Origin: a virus
Direction: 5' to 3' (one strand)
IMG/VR virus record: IMGVR_UViG_3300045999_007958
Coordinates: 1 to 20,112 of that record
DNA length: 20,112 nucleotides
The translations under genes were made by a program, and so were the position numbers. Shown piece by piece: positions 6,400 through 13,073 of the stretch; the first letter of the stretch is position 1, and every line of letters starts with the position of its first letter. Below the pieces are notes generated by a model. It saw only the letters and a list, made by a program, of their open reading frames with translations, was not told the DNA's origin and did no database searches.

Positions 6400-6870
6400 T
6401 TAGTTTTCAATATTTTTTTCTAAAGATTTGTATATCTCTGTAAGAATGTCCAAGTCTGACTTGGTAAATGGTTTCTTTAAATCAAATAGATCATCCAAGA
6501 ACTGAGGAATTGTTTTCCTAACATTCTCATCTAATTGGTTATAATATGTGTCTTTGAAAAACTCCCAAAAATAATCTTTGTGGGTACCACCATGTTTAAT
6601 CTTAATGTTTTCTTTCTTGAAGTTATCTAACAATTTCTTCCAGCACCATTCAAAATGGTTTTCTTTATCTTCTTGAGATAACTTTATCTTAGTTTCACTT
6701 TCTTCATTGCCAAGGTAGGTGTCAGCCATAATATGAAAAAGTCCCTTGAATATATCTCCATATAATTCAACTTTTTCAGGTATTATATTATTAACACTGA
6801 ACCAAACAATTACTTCGTCTTGCGGTATTGGCTTCGACATCCACTTAAAAAAATTCTCCATAGAACTCAT
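6400..6870 (-). CDS. Hypothetical protein, 156 aa
   Basis: 156 residues with ATG at 6870 (or the in-frame ATG at 6861, residue 4). A mostly helical, Trp/Phe-rich soluble protein: FFKWMSKPIPQDEVIVWFS, ENHFEWCWKKLLDNF, DYFWEFFKDTYYNQL. The regular helix-loop-helix pattern resembles uncharacterised phage proteins, but no family is recognised. Its start codon lies in the loop of a perfect 10-bp inverted repeat, suggesting control of translation by mRNA folding or a dimeric regulator. Confidence 0.7.
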   Translation of the reverse strand: MSSMENFFKWMSKPIPQDEVIVWFSVNNIIPEKVELYGDIFKGLFHIMADTYLGNEESETKIKLSQEDKENHFEWCWKKLLDNFKKENIKIKHGGTHKDYFWEFFKDTYYNQLDENVRKTIPQFLDDLFDLKKPFTKSDLDILTEIYKSLEKNIEN

Positions 6871-6881
6871 CCTATGGAGAA
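6854..6881 (-). promoter_or_regulatory. Perfect 10-bp inverted repeat enclosing a start codon
   Basis: TTCTCCATAG (6854-6863), eight bases, CTATGGAGAA (6872-6881): a perfect 10-bp inverted repeat. In the minus-strand mRNA the loop is GAUGAGUU, which contains the start codon at 6870-6868. The second in-frame AUG (6861) falls in the 3' arm of the stem. Folding would hide the ribosome-binding region; alternatively the palindrome is an operator. It does not look like a terminator because no U-run follows. Confidence 0.6.
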
Positions 6882-6909
6882 TATAACTTAATGTTTATGA
6901 ATTGTGTAG

Positions 6910-8448
6910 TTATTGAGTCTTTTCGTTGTAAGAGAACAACTTCTTCATTTTGTCGATTTGTTCTACTACTAACTTATGACTTTTGTCTTCAGTTGATTCA
7001 AGTTTCGCAAATAATTTGTCAGAATCTTTTTCAACTTTATTTTTGTTTGATCCAGATGTTGGTTGATCAACTCTCTTGTATGAATTTTTCTTTTCATTCG
7101 AGAACATATTCTTCTTTCTCTTAGCGTTAATCTTTTTACCTAATTCTGTTTCAACTGCGTTTGCATATTCTGAAGAGTTACCTGTTTTAGAACTACCCTC
7201 AAGTGTTTTTTCCATCCACTCTTCATTTGGTTTGATTTCATCATAATCCAAATTCTCCATACCTCCACCGTAAGCGAAGTCTTCGATATATTCTTCTACG
7301 TCTGAATCTGCTTGATATGCCTTTTTAGCCATCTTTTCAATCTGACCGTTACCAACTGGGAAACCCTTTGGATTTGGATCGTATTTTCCTTTAGACCCGT
7401 CTTTAAGATATTCATTCATTTTCTTTCCAACAGCTGCTAAATTATCATCATTCTCTTTTTTGTCTTGCTTAAGAACGTTATCAGTTACTTCAAGTCCCTT
7501 TGGAACTTTAGTTGCAATATTACCCTTAGGTTTTTGAGACGCTTGTTCTTTAACAATTTTCTCAATAAGATCTATTAATTCGGTTTCTGATAATTGAACT
7601 GATTCTTTAACAGGTAAAACCTTTCCTCCAACTTTCATAGTCTTATCACCGTCTTTTCTCGCTTGCATTAATTTCTCAGTGAATTCGTTACCTTCTTCAG
7701 TTTCTTGTTCACCCATTTCTCTACGAGTTCTAACTTTGAATGGTGATCCGAATTTTTCTTTGTACACGTCAAAAAATCTTTGACCTTCTTTTCCTGGTGC
7801 AAACCATTTTTGATTTTTACCAATTTTCTCATACATTGATGGAAAATCTTCAAATTCTTCCTCGTCGTATTCAAAGTCAAAGTCACCTTTGTGGCGTCTA
7901 TCACTCTCATCGTACCATCCATGTTCATCACTAAATGAGCCAAACATTTTTCCTGGTTTGTTATCTTCTAAACCTTTACCTACATACGTAGGTTCTTGAG
8001 CCGATAATTCTTCAGCTTCTTCTTCCTCTTCTTCATCACCTTCGTAATCACCTGGTGTTGACTCATCTCCATCCTTATTGTAGAAATAAAACCATTCGTC
8101 TAACTCACCATCCTTCGGATCTTCCATTTTTTGCTCGTCTATTTCAGAATAGTCATCACCTGTGTGTGCTTTGATTTCTTCCCATGACTTATCTCTTGGA
8201 TCGAATTCATCAAAGTCGATATCTAATTCACCTTCCATTGAATCATCATCGTCTTCAAATTGTTCTTTAGTTTCTTTCTTTTTACGTAAAAGTTTGAAAT
8301 CTTCAGAATCTATTTTACCGTTCTTGTTCTTATCTATTTTCTTTTGACCACCATGAAGTTTTTCTGAAACTTCACTTGCCTTTTCTTCTGCGGCTTCATT
8401 TAAAACCTTTTGAATTATCTTGTCTATGTGTTGTGTAAACTTATCCAT
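6910..8448 (-). CDS. Acidic multi-module protein with EF-hand loop, probable internal virion protein
   Basis: 512 residues, ATG at 8448. The N-terminus (FTQHIDKIIQKVLNEAAEE) has L-N-E|A at 16-19, a match to the T4-type prohead-protease rule. Residues 39-50 (DKNKNGKIDSED) are a canonical calcium-binding EF-hand/dockerin-like loop (DxNxNGxIDxxD). Residues 60-210 are extremely acidic (DDDDS, GDEEEEEEAEE). Residues 282-302 carry LSETELIDLIEKIVKEQ, a segment I have seen repeated near the ends of structural proteins in large phages. Residues ~340-440 (YLKDGSKGKYDPNPKGFPVGNG, VEEYIEDFAYGGGMENLDYDEI, LEGSSKTGNSSEYANAVET) form an ordered module of unknown role. Likely packaged in or associated with the head; this is inferred from the N-terminus and neighbours. 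Confidence 0.75.
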   Translation of the reverse strand: MDKFTQHIDKIIQKVLNEAAEEKASEVSEKLHGGQKKIDKNKNGKIDSEDFKLLRKKKETKEQFEDDDDSMEGELDIDFDEFDPRDKSWEEIKAHTGDDYSEIDEQKMEDPKDGELDEWFYFYNKDGDESTPGDYEGDEEEEEEAEELSAQEPTYVGKGLEDNKPGKMFGSFSDEHGWYDESDRRHKGDFDFEYDEEEFEDFPSMYEKIGKNQKWFAPGKEGQRFFDVYKEKFGSPFKVRTRREMGEQETEEGNEFTEKLMQARKDGDKTMKVGGKVLPVKESVQLSETELIDLIEKIVKEQASQKPKGNIATKVPKGLEVTDNVLKQDKKENDDNLAAVGKKMNEYLKDGSKGKYDPNPKGFPVGNGQIEKMAKKAYQADSDVEEYIEDFAYGGGMENLDYDEIKPNEEWMEKTLEGSSKTGNSSEYANAVETELGKKINAKRKKNMFSNEKKNSYKRVDQPTSGSNKNKVEKDSDKLFAKLESTEDKSHKLVVEQIDKMKKLFSYNEKTQ

Positions 8449-8470
8449 TTTACTAATTTTAATTATAAAT
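8449..8470 (-). promoter_or_regulatory. ATATTTATA-type motif before the acidic virion-like gene
   Basis: On the minus strand ATATTTATAATTAAAA lies in the 30-base gap, with 15 bases from ATATTTATA to the ATG. It is nearly identical to the sequence before the LRR gene (start 2500). Related ATATTTATA strings precede the starts at 3585 and 15803. It may be a phage-sigma (late) promoter; no host-type TAnnTTTG box is present here. Confidence 0.35.
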
Positions 8471-8478
8471 ATCTTTGA

Positions 8479-9870
8479 TTAACCCTTTTTTGAAATATTA
8501 CCTAACTCATATTGTAATATCCCTTTTATGGTGTTTTCACCTAATCCTGTTTTACTTGAGACTGTCTTAATTGCATTTTGAAGGTTTTCATTTTCCCATA
8601 TCTTCAATGCATTAATATCTCCTTGGTTACAGTAAGGGAATCTTTTACATTTACCCTTAACTTGTACGAACTCCCCACCTTTGTATAAAGGTTTAGCTGC
8701 ACCTCTCCAATCTTTCTTTTTTGTTGATTTGGCCCACATCGCTGGTCCTGAATATTGTCCTGATGAAGAGGCACCTGTCACTTCGTTTGCCTCAATTTTT
8801 GAAATTTCTTCACCCACCGGTATCAATCCGTCAATATCCATTTCCTGAATTCTTAATCCACTTCCATAATATGCGGTTGTTCTTCCTGAAGTCATTTGTT
8901 GTAAACTTCTTATTCTAATAATTTCACCTGTATCATAAGTCATCGCTCTATCACCTACTCTAAAAACATTTCCATCACTATTTTTTGCAACTTTTACATC
9001 CTTCTCAAATCTTGTTTTGTATTGTACTTCATTTGCCTCGACTTTCTTAGGTGTTTCTTTGTTACTATTTTTGACGAACTCACTACTCATTGAGAATGGT
9101 CCAACATATGATCCTGCAGATGAAGCACCTGTAACCTCTTTAGCCTCTATTTTAGCTAACTTGTCATAATACTTAGGATCCTCAACCAAATGGTCCATAG
9201 CAATTTCTTTTGCCTTTTGTTTGTCCTTCGTATGTTCCATCTCAACTTTCACACCTTTAATAAATTGTTTCGTCAATTTCTCGACATCAATTTTGTGTTT
9301 GTGTGCAATATCTCCCAAACTCATCTTATCGGAAAGTCCTCCTTTAAGTTTGTTTGAACCTTCTTTTGATTCTTCTTTCTTATAAAAATTCTTCATATCT
9401 ATTACCCATAACTTTGGGTTGATTCCTTTTTTCAATAATCCTGCAAGTCTTGTGTTACCACCAAGAAGATCATAATCATTATCCTTAAACTTGATAACAA
9501 TCGGAGCCTCGATTCTTTTATTCTTAAATGCTGCGTGGAATCTTCCTTTCTTATCTTTATCCAATTTTTCGAAGTCCAAATCAACATTACCTAAGTAATT
9601 TTTGATTTTTGAGAATGAAGTTACACTACCGTCTTTTGCTAAGTCAACCCATTCTTTTTTGGGTATTCTTTTGAATTCACGGTATCTTTTTGCTTCTTCG
9701 AACTCGTGTTCGAAATTTGGTTTAACAAACTTGATGTCCACATCCTCCTCACTCAAAGATCCTTTAAGTTTGGCCGCTCCTAACATAACATCAATATCAC
9801 CTGCAGTTTGTCCAAGTGAACTGTAAGCCTTATCAAGGCTGTCTTTAAATTGTTGTGAACTACTTTTCAT
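8479..9870 (-). CDS. ParB-like / DUF5661-like multi-module phage protein with internal repeats
   Basis: 463 residues, ATG at 9870, overlapping the upstream stop by one base. Modules in order: N-terminal helix (1-40); a ParB/sulfiredoxin-like fold region (about 45-158, with IEAPIVIKFKDNDYDLLGGN and TRLAGLLKKGINPKLWVID, where GGNTRL is the key motif); and a DUF5661-like segment (186-243, VKVEMEHTKDKQKAKEIAMD, HLVEDPKYYDKLAKIE). Two copies of a 19-residue repeat follow (240-258 and 358-376, KIEA[KN]EVTGASS) and a third partial one (KKVEANEV, 275-282). Residues 283-350 are a beta-rich domain (NVFRVGDRAMTYDTGEIIRI), and the C-terminal module contains CKRFPYCNQGD (408-418). The ParB-like part may be a nuclease or purely structural. 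Likely virion-associated; function unknown. Confidence 0.75.
   Translation of the reverse strand: MKSSSQQFKDSLDKAYSSLGQTAGDIDVMLGAAKLKGSLSEEDVDIKFVKPNFEHEFEEAKRYREFKRIPKKEWVDLAKDGSVTSFSKIKNYLGNVDLDFEKLDKDKKGRFHAAFKNKRIEAPIVIKFKDNDYDLLGGNTRLAGLLKKGINPKLWVIDMKNFYKKEESKEGSNKLKGGLSDKMSLGDIAHKHKIDVEKLTKQFIKGVKVEMEHTKDKQKAKEIAMDHLVEDPKYYDKLAKIEAKEVTGASSAGSYVGPFSMSSEFVKNSNKETPKKVEANEVQYKTRFEKDVKVAKNSDGNVFRVGDRAMTYDTGEIIRIRSLQQMTSGRTTAYYGSGLRIQEMDIDGLIPVGEEISKIEANEVTGASSSGQYSGPAMWAKSTKKKDWRGAAKPLYKGGEFVQVKGKCKRFPYCNQGDINALKIWENENLQNAIKTVSSKTGLGENTIKGILQYELGNISKKG
8743..8799 (-). repeat. Coding repeat, copy 2 (EVTGASS motif)
   Basis: Encodes residues 358-376 (KIEANEVTGASSSGQYSGP), 15 of 19 identical to copy 1, again at a module boundary, just before the Cys-containing C-terminal module. 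A shorter third copy (KKVEANEV) lies at residues 275-282. Confidence 0.75.
9097..9153 (-). repeat. Coding repeat, copy 1 (EVTGASS motif)
   Basis: Encodes residues 240-258 (KIEAKEVTGASSAGSYVGP) of the multi-module protein. It matches copy 2 at 15 of 19 residues. It lies at the junction after the DUF5661-like module, so it may be a linker or a protease-processing site between modules. Confidence 0.75.
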
Positions 9871-10115
9871 TATGCGTTTTTCAATCTAGGTTCCCAATAA
9901 CCTCTGTTCATCCACATGAAGTGATAAAACTCTCTGAACATTTTTAAAGCGATTTCTTTAACCTCACTCTCAAGTTTTCCTCTCTTCATTTCTTTATGTA
10001 TTCTATCCATAAGTTTCTCCTCAAATTGTTTCACGGTATTGTTATCCATGTAAGATCTGATTTCCTTACGAATAAGCACTTCAATCTCTTTCAGTTCTGT
10101 ACTAGTTAGTGCCAT
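9870..10115 (-). CDS. Hypothetical small helical protein, 81 aa
   Basis: 81 residues, ATG at 10115. Single-base stop/start overlaps join it to both neighbours, so it is translationally coupled in the lysis/virion operon. All-helical and charged (TSTELKEIEVLIRKEIRSYM, QFEEKLMDRIHKEMKRGKLE), ending in the aromatic tail FREFYHFMWMNRGYWEPRLK. That tail looks conserved-type and I have an impression of similar small phage proteins, but no function is known. Confidence 0.75.
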   Translation of the reverse strand: MALTSTELKEIEVLIRKEIRSYMDNNTVKQFEEKLMDRIHKEMKRGKLESEVKEIALKMFREFYHFMWMNRGYWEPRLKNA

Positions 10116-10525
10116 TATTTTGTAATTAATAAAACTGTTAATACTGCAATTACACCTGTACCGAGAATTGATTTGAATTTACCTTTCACTTTTTCTTTCT
10201 TCAAATCCCATTCAAGTTTCTTTGAATATGATTCCATAATTTGAAACTTTTGTTTCTCAGCATCAACCATAGTGATATAGTTAGCTTCTTTAAGTCTCAA
10301 TGTATAGATCACACTATCCTTTAATACAACTTTCTTTTCAGTCTCTGAAAGTTGACCTTCTGTAAGTTTAAGTTGCTCTTTCGCAGCATCTCCACTAACT
10401 ATGTCTTTCATAATCTGTCTTACAACAGGAATAGGAAAGCATTTAGTATTAGTACTTGTATCTGTCTGTGAAGAAGCTATCAAGCTCACGAACAGTAAGC
10501 TTATCAACACTGTTAATTTTTTCAT
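10115..10525 (-). CDS. Secreted coiled-coil protein with C-terminal membrane anchor, spanin-like
   Basis: 136 residues, ATG at 10525. An N-terminal signal peptide (KKLTVLISLLFVSLIASSQ, residues 1-20, signal-peptidase-I type, no lipobox), a Cys (29) in TKCFPIPVVRQIMKDIVSGD, a long charged helical region (45-112, EQLKLTEGQLSETEKKVVLK), and a C-terminal hydrophobic segment (about 117-134, ILGTGVIAVLTVLLI). This export-signal / periplasmic coiled coil / membrane-anchor layout resembles spanin-type lysis proteins and similar Rz-like proteins of Bacteroidota phages. Its first 77 bases overlap the upstream TM/coiled-coil gene in another frame, as spanin pairs often do. The amidase two genes upstream supports a lysis role; lack of a lipobox argues against a classical outer-membrane spanin. 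Confidence 0.7.
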   Translation of the reverse strand: MKKLTVLISLLFVSLIASSQTDTSTNTKCFPIPVVRQIMKDIVSGDAAKEQLKLTEGQLSETEKKVVLKDSVIYTLRLKEANYITMVDAEKQKFQIMESYSKKLEWDLKKEKVKGKFKSILGTGVIAVLTVLLITK

Positions 10526-10814
10526 GGTAAATTTCTTTTACAATTGTCTTCTGACCTTTTATTTTATCGATTGAATTGTCAACCTCTTCAATTTTTCCGT
10601 TGAAGTCTTCAATCTCTTCCTCTAACTTCAAATTGTCTTCATGTAATTGTTTAACCAATACATTTAAAGAATCAATTTGTTGTCTTTGTTCTGTAGCCAT
10701 CTTTACATTAGGTGTTAAAAAATACACCAAGTAGTACAGAATAAAAATACCAAAGACAACCTTAGCGATTGTCATGTAGTGTTTCTTCAAAAATTCTAAA
10801 ATCTTGTTAATCAT
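10449..10814 (-). CDS. Membrane-anchored coiled-coil protein, inner-membrane spanin-like
   Basis: 121 residues from the ATG at 10814. I prefer this to an in-frame upstream ATG at 10874 because it gives an 8-base overlap with the upstream stop, and the extra 20 residues read as the antiphase of the upstream gene. One N-terminal membrane segment (about 14-33, TIAKVVFGIFILYYLVYFL), then a long coiled coil (40-88, QQIDSLNVLVKQLHEDNLKL) and a short tail. This N-in, periplasmic coiled-coil layout is that of an i-spanin (Rz). The next gene overlaps it by 77 bases. Role inferred from topology and the nearby amidase. Confidence 0.65.
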   Translation of the reverse strand: MINKILEFLKKHYMTIAKVVFGIFILYYLVYFLTPNVKMATEQRQQIDSLNVLVKQLHEDNLKLEEEIEDFNGKIEEVDNSIDKIKGQKTIVKEIYHEKINSVDKLTVRELDSFFTDRYKY

Positions 10815-11403
10815 TTGTTGGGGTTTTCTTTCTTGAAGCCAATACTTTAGCCCATTTAGATTTGAACTTATCATAGTATTGTTTTAGTTTATTTACAAAG
10901 GTTAAAAAGTCTTCGTTAACTTTTACCATATCTGCATTGATATAAACACCATTGCTTTCTCCGATTGAGAATACGAAATCTAAATCGTAATCAATGATCT
11001 TTCCACTCCACTCAACGTTATTAGGATATACATTCAATTCGTTGAAGTCTACTAAGTCAGAAACTTCTTCAACAAACTCATCCATGGTTTCTTGGAATGC
11101 AATTTTGTCGTCTGTAGTAATATCTGTATCGTGTTGATCTTTTCCGTGTAACACTAAAACACCTCCACTGATTCTATAGGCTTGAGCCTTGTCTGATGGA
11201 CTTTTACCTGATTCTTCGTCCTCCTCAGCTGTTTCATAGTCAACGTCATTTTGAATTCTGTTTTCAATACTCTTTGCAATATTACGTTGTCCTAATTGTT
11301 CTCCACTGTAGGCATAATCATTTGTTGCTTGTTCAACAATCATTTTTGACTTCTTAATTAAGTCTTTAATCTCATCATATCTATTTTGATGTGTATTGCT
11401 CAT
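10807..11403 (-). CDS. Hypothetical acidic protein, 198 aa
   Basis: 198 residues, ATG at 11403, overlapping the amidase gene's end by 23 bases and the next gene by 8. Helical N-terminal third (EIKDLIKKSKMIVEQATNDY), a disordered acidic linker (ETAEEDEESGKSPSDKAQ), then an alpha/beta domain (YRISGGVLVLHGKDQHDTDI, NVEWSGKIIDYDLDFVFSIG, ESNGVYINADMVKV) and a basic C-terminus. I have an impression that the ordered domain recurs in large phages, but do not know its function. Its position between amidase and spanin-like genes could mean lysis or virion assembly. Confidence 0.75.
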   Translation of the reverse strand: MSNTHQNRYDEIKDLIKKSKMIVEQATNDYAYSGEQLGQRNIAKSIENRIQNDVDYETAEEDEESGKSPSDKAQAYRISGGVLVLHGKDQHDTDITTDDKIAFQETMDEFVEEVSDLVDFNELNVYPNNVEWSGKIIDYDLDFVFSIGESNGVYINADMVKVNEDFLTFVNKLKQYYDKFKSKWAKVLASRKKTPTND

Positions 11404-11992
11404 TTTCTATCTTTTTTTGTAGGTAACCGTAATCAAAAGCCGGACTTAGATCTGTATACATAGAATCAAAATTACTTCTACATATTACTCCTTCATATCT
11501 CTCAGCACCATCAATTTTGGTGTTGTGTCCTATGAAGTTCTTTTCTATCGAGTTTTCTTCCAAAAGGTAGTTACACAATTTAGCCGTAGTTTCGGTTTGA
11601 GATGTTGTGTAAGGCTGCCAAATAAAATAGTCTCTCCACTTCTTTTCAAAGATACCTTGTTTATAAATATTACCAATCCAATTAACGTGATACTCAGTTA
11701 GTGGTTTCTTTTCCAACCAACCTAAATTCTCCAACATTACAATAATTGAGTTTCTATTGACGTTGGCATCATACATTATATTTGAATAACAAGAATCATG
11801 CATCAGTTGTAAAACCTTACCGTTCTTGGTTATAATATAGTTAGGAATCTTATCATAATGTGTGTTATACCTAAAATTAAGGGAGGTTAAGTATTCCTCC
11901 ACCTCCCTTGACGTATGACACAATATTATTTGTTTCTTTCTTTTTTGTTTTCCGACTCCTTTAAAGTTACCGTATGAAACAATATTAAGCAT
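11381..11992 (-). CDS. N-acetylmuramoyl-L-alanine amidase (Amidase_2-like endolysin)
   Basis: 203 residues, ATG at 11992, overlapping the 4-TM gene by 8 bases. The pattern matches zinc amidases of the Amidase_2/PGRP fold: IILCHTS (H26, first ligand), a loop then YIITKNGKVLQLMHDSCYSN (54-71), NRNSIIVMLENLGWL (79-93), FIGHNTKI (H156, second ligand), and DLSPAFDY (181-188) where family members have the third-ligand region (DPSPxFDW-like). It would cut the bond between N-acetylmuramic acid and L-alanine in peptidoglycan, for lysis. There is no signal peptide, so release needs a holin or similar. The third ligand being D rather than the usual H/C is a caution. Confidence 0.72.
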   Translation of the reverse strand: MLNIVSYGNFKGVGKQKRKKQIILCHTSREVEEYLTSLNFRYNTHYDKIPNYIITKNGKVLQLMHDSCYSNIMYDANVNRNSIIVMLENLGWLEKKPLTEYHVNWIGNIYKQGIFEKKWRDYFIWQPYTTSQTETTAKLCNYLLEENSIEKNFIGHNTKIDGAERYEGVICRSNFDSMYTDLSPAFDYGYLQKKIENEQYTSK

Positions 11993-12725
11993 TTCTATTA
12001 ATGTAACTCAGAACCTTTTTATCCTGAGGTTCGATTTGGATTTCTTCTTCTTTGAGTTCTTCTACAGGTTCTGCTTTGATTCCCTCTAGGTTACCAAACT
12101 TTTGTTTTTGAAGTTTGTCCAATTCTTCTTGTAGTTTTATCAACTCTTCTTCAGTTGGAGTATACTTTTCGTTTTCGATTTCTTTTTCCTTCTTACCTGC
12201 TTCGATACTTAATTCATCAATATCGACTTCGATAGGTGTTGATTCATCTTTTGGTCTGAATTTCTCTTCCTCTTCGAATTTAACCAACATGTGTAAGAAC
12301 GACAGTGAAATTAATGGTAACATACCACCAGCAAACAATGCCAAAAATCTTTTATGACCCACCATGTCTCCTGATTCTACACCAAGGAAACTAACAAGTG
12401 GATCTACCATGTCAACCCAGTCTTTGAAAGACTGTCCGTTGATGTCAATAAACTGATAAGCGAAAAATATATTACCAATAAATTGAATTAGAGTTACTAT
12501 ACCAAATGGAAAATAAACTTTCTTTCCCATCTGTGCCGATATCGCAGCAAGTGCAGATAACGCAGCGATCTCAATACCCACAGATAGATATATCGCCCAA
12601 CTTACTGGGTTTGAGATACCGTACCATGCAGTTACGTGTGAGATTGATACAATAGCAACTGTGATAATTGGAACCAAAAATGAGGTATAAATTATCGTTT
12701 TAAAGTTCCTTTGAAACCAATTCAT
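11985..12725 (-). CDS. Four-helix membrane protein with cytoplasmic coiled coil
   Basis: 246 residues, ATG at 12725. Four hydrophobic segments: about 11-29, 42-65 (AIYLSVGIEIAALSALAAIS), 72-93 and 127-149. A long acidic coiled-coil tail follows (150-246, EEELIKLQEELDKLQKQKF). It shares one base with the upstream gene and eight with the amidase. Its location directly before the amidase makes a holin-like role possible, but 246 residues with a ~100-residue tail is large for a holin. It could instead be a membrane protein of unknown role conserved in these phages. Confidence 0.7.
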   Translation of the reverse strand: MNWFQRNFKTIIYTSFLVPIITVAIVSISHVTAWYGISNPVSWAIYLSVGIEIAALSALAAISAQMGKKVYFPFGIVTLIQFIGNIFFAYQFIDINGQSFKDWVDMVDPLVSFLGVESGDMVGHKRFLALFAGGMLPLISLSFLHMLVKFEEEEKFRPKDESTPIEVDIDELSIEAGKKEKEIENEKYTPTEEELIKLQEELDKLQKQKFGNLEGIKAEPVEELKEEEIQIEPQDKKVLSYINRNA

Positions 12726-13009
12726 TACTTAATTTGATTTAATTTTTTTATCTCTTCTTCAATCTCAGTCTGTCTTCTAACATCAAGAAGTTTTCTGTCG
12801 GTAGCCTGAATCATTCTCTTTTCAGCCTCCAATCCAGAGATTCTTAATTGTCTTTGAAGTTCATCTTTTGTATAAGTGGAATCCTTTATTGTTTGGATTT
12901 CTTTTTTGATTTTAGAAAGATCTCTTGAGTCTCCACAACTCTTTAGTAAACCTAATAGTGCTATAACGAACACTATCACCGTAAAATTGTTTTGAATAAA
13001 TTTTTTCAT
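12725..13009 (-). CDS. Small membrane/lipoprotein-like coiled-coil protein, 94 aa
   Basis: 94 residues, ATG at 13009. N-terminal hydrophobic segment (FTVIVFVIALLGLLKSCGD, 9-27) ends in LLKSC|GD, a loose lipobox, so it may be either a lipoprotein (Cys 25) or a membrane-anchored protein. The rest is a coiled coil (DLSKIKKEIQTIKDSTYTKD, EKRMIQATDRKLLDVRRQTE). First gene after the sigma-operon terminator and first of the lysis-region set. If lipidated it could be an outer-membrane spanin partner; otherwise another i-spanin-like protein. Confidence 0.65.
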   Translation of the reverse strand: MKKFIQNNFTVIVFVIALLGLLKSCGDSRDLSKIKKEIQTIKDSTYTKDELQRQLRISGLEAEKRMIQATDRKLLDVRRQTEIEEEIKKLNQIK

Positions 13010-13036
13010 ATGTGTTTTATTTTATCCTTAAAATAT

Positions 13037-13065
13037 AAAAGGTGTATCATATAAATACACCCTTT
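13037..13065 (-). terminator. Intrinsic terminator after the sigma-factor operon
   Basis: In the minus-strand transcript AAAGGGTGTAT, loop UUAUAUG, AUACACCUUUU: an 11-bp stem with one G-U pair, whose 3' arm runs into UUUU and AUAUUUU. It begins eight bases after the sigma-factor stop and separates that operon from the lysis region. Confidence 0.8.
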
Positions 13066-13073
13066 ACTTAGTT

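Noticed and set aside
8449-8478. T4-type late promoter TATAAATA
   Set aside because: TATAAATA appears on the plus strand at several leaders, but the genes they precede are on the minus strand, so the orientation is wrong for the T4 rule. I describe the sense-strand motif ATATTTATW instead.
12115-12357. Ser-rich plus-strand ORFs opposite acidic/coiled-coil genes (also 8162-8347, 2298-2615)
   Set aside because: Reverse complements of Glu/Lys/Asp-rich coding regions naturally give Ser/Phe-rich open frames; they have no start context or protein-like pattern.
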